Source: Alitta virens
Taxonomy: Eukaryota; Annelida; Polychaeta; Phyllodocida; Nereididae
NCBI GenBank assembly: GCA_932294295.1
Contig: OW028574.1
Span: 28,404,145-28,468,144 of the forward strand
Reading direction: 5' to 3'
DNA length: 64,000 bases
Shown: positions 63,401 to 64,000 of the stretch, one piece after another
How the letters are laid out: every line of letters begins with the position of its first letter
Numbering within the stretch: position 1 is the first letter of the stretch
Made by a program: the position numbers and the translations under genes
Notes under the pieces: model-generated
What the model was told of the DNA's origin: nothing
Seen by the model: only the letters and a program-made list of their open reading frames with translations
Database searches by the model: none

Positions 63401-64000
63401 CAAACCAAAAAAAAGTGTGAACAACAAACCAAAAAGAGGTGTGAACAACAAACAAAAAAAAGGTGTGAACAACAAACCAAAAAAAGGTGTGAACAACAAA
63501 CCAAAAAAGGTGTGAACAACAAACCAAAAAAGGTGTGAACAACAAAAAAAGGTGTGAACAACAAACCAAAAAAAGGTGTGAACAACAAACCAAAAAAAGG
63601 TGTGCACAACAAACCAAAAAAGGTGTGAACAACAAACCAAAAAAGGTGTGAACAACAAACCAAAAAAACGTGTGAACAACAAACAAAAAACGTGTGAACA
63701 ACAAACCAAAAAAGGTGTGAACAACAAAAAAAGGTGTGAACAACAAACCAAAAAAAGGTGTGAACAACAAACCAAAAAAGGTGGTGAACAACAAACCAAA
63801 AAAAGGTGTGAACAACAAACCAAAAAAAGTTGTGAACAACAAACCAAAAAAAGTTGTGAACAACAAACCAAAAAAAGGTGTGAACAACAAACCAAAAAAA
63901 GGTGTGAACAACAAACCAAAAAAAGGTGTGAACAACAAACCAAAAAAGGTGTGAACAACAAACCAAAAAAAGGTGTGAACAACAAACCAAAAAAGGTGTG
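60446..64000. repeat. Satellite array, divergent post-gap domain
   Basis: Same basic unit, same orientation and same 24/23/19-bp length classes as the main domain, but with private variants. GTTGTG replaces GGTGTG at 61,167, 61,350, 61,629, 62,362, 62,386, 62,641, 63,829 and 63,853. GGTGGTG occurs at 61,259, 61,772, 61,917, 62,037, 63,087 and 63,780. GTGCAC occurs at 61,123, 61,306, 61,585, 62,597 and 63,602. TGATCA occurs once at 63,275. I found none of these before the gap. Conversely, the AATAAA unit, the CCAAGAAAAAG unit and GTTAAC are absent here. The array runs off the right edge of the window. Confidence 0.95.
60704..60985. repeat. Post-gap block repeated at 63,255-63,530
   Basis: Offset 2,551 links the two: a 19-bp unit, several 24-mers, a GGTGCG unit, an AAGTG unit, an AAAAAGAGG unit (60,886 / 63,437 region) and an ACAAACAAAA unit lacking one C. 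The left copy has AACAACCCA where the right has AACAAACCA. A separate block led by GTGCAC recurs at 61,304, 61,583 and 62,595. The post-gap domain therefore has its own higher-order structure. Confidence 0.82.

Noticed and set aside
1..64000. CRISPR array
   Set aside because: Unit length of 23-24 bp falls in the direct-repeat size range, but there are no spacers: units abut directly. There are also no cas genes or leader.
1..64000. Budding-yeast type telomere repeat (long units of about 23-25 bp that contain GGTGT)
   Set aside because: The length and the GGTGTG motif resemble Candida and Kluyveromyces telomere units as I recall them. Those arrays are short and nearly uniform because they are copied from one RNA template. 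This array exceeds 64 kb, has several length classes and old mutations, and shows segmental duplications.
1..64000. tRNA, rRNA, transposon ends or promoter elements
   Set aside because: I read both strands for any stretch longer than one unit that departs from the repeat and found none apart from the N run, so there is no room for such features.

Overview
The whole window is one satellite-type tandem repeat array. I find no gene, RNA gene, mobile element or CRISPR array in it. The basic unit is 24 bp and reads GGTGTG, then AACAAC, then AAACC, then seven A. A 23-bp form has six A, and a 19-bp form lacks AAACC. By division, the 63.8 kb of called bases hold roughly 2,700 units. The given strand is very A-rich (14 A, 4 G, 4 C and 2 T per consensus unit, 33% GC), so the two strands differ strongly in composition.

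Length, repeat organisation and a run of exactly 200 N (60,246-60,445) point to a eukaryotic chromosome-scale assembly, with the N run a scaffolding gap. I do not recognise the repeat and cannot name a species or kingdom. Whether the array is centromeric, subtelomeric or interstitial cannot be told from the window, because it contains no flanking unique DNA.

Layout: positions 1-60,245 are one domain. It shows layered higher-order structure, with tandem segmental duplications of 240, 310, 702, about 749, 1,397, 1,650, 1,928, 1,969, 1,977 and 2,398 bp, and with blocks copied over distances of 5 to 14 kb. Shared rare variants prove the copies: GGTGATAAC at 18,550 and 20,948, AAAAAGAGG near 6,231 and 7,915, and GAACAG near 36,403 and 38,331. 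Units carrying GTTAAC occur only between 22,665 and 51,115. After the gap (60,446-64,000) the array continues in the same orientation with the same basic unit but a different set of variants. GTTGTG, GGTGGTG and GTGCAC appear there, while the AATAAA units, the AAGAAAAAG units and GTTAAC disappear.

The very long open frames on the minus strand, up to about 15 kb, are a composition effect. The reverse complement of the unit contains no stop trinucleotide in any frame, and I saw no CAT on the plus strand, so the minus strand has no ATG. They are not annotated as genes. The observations most worth following are the change of repeat subfamily at the gap, the nested recent duplications, and the pattern of CpG decay among units.
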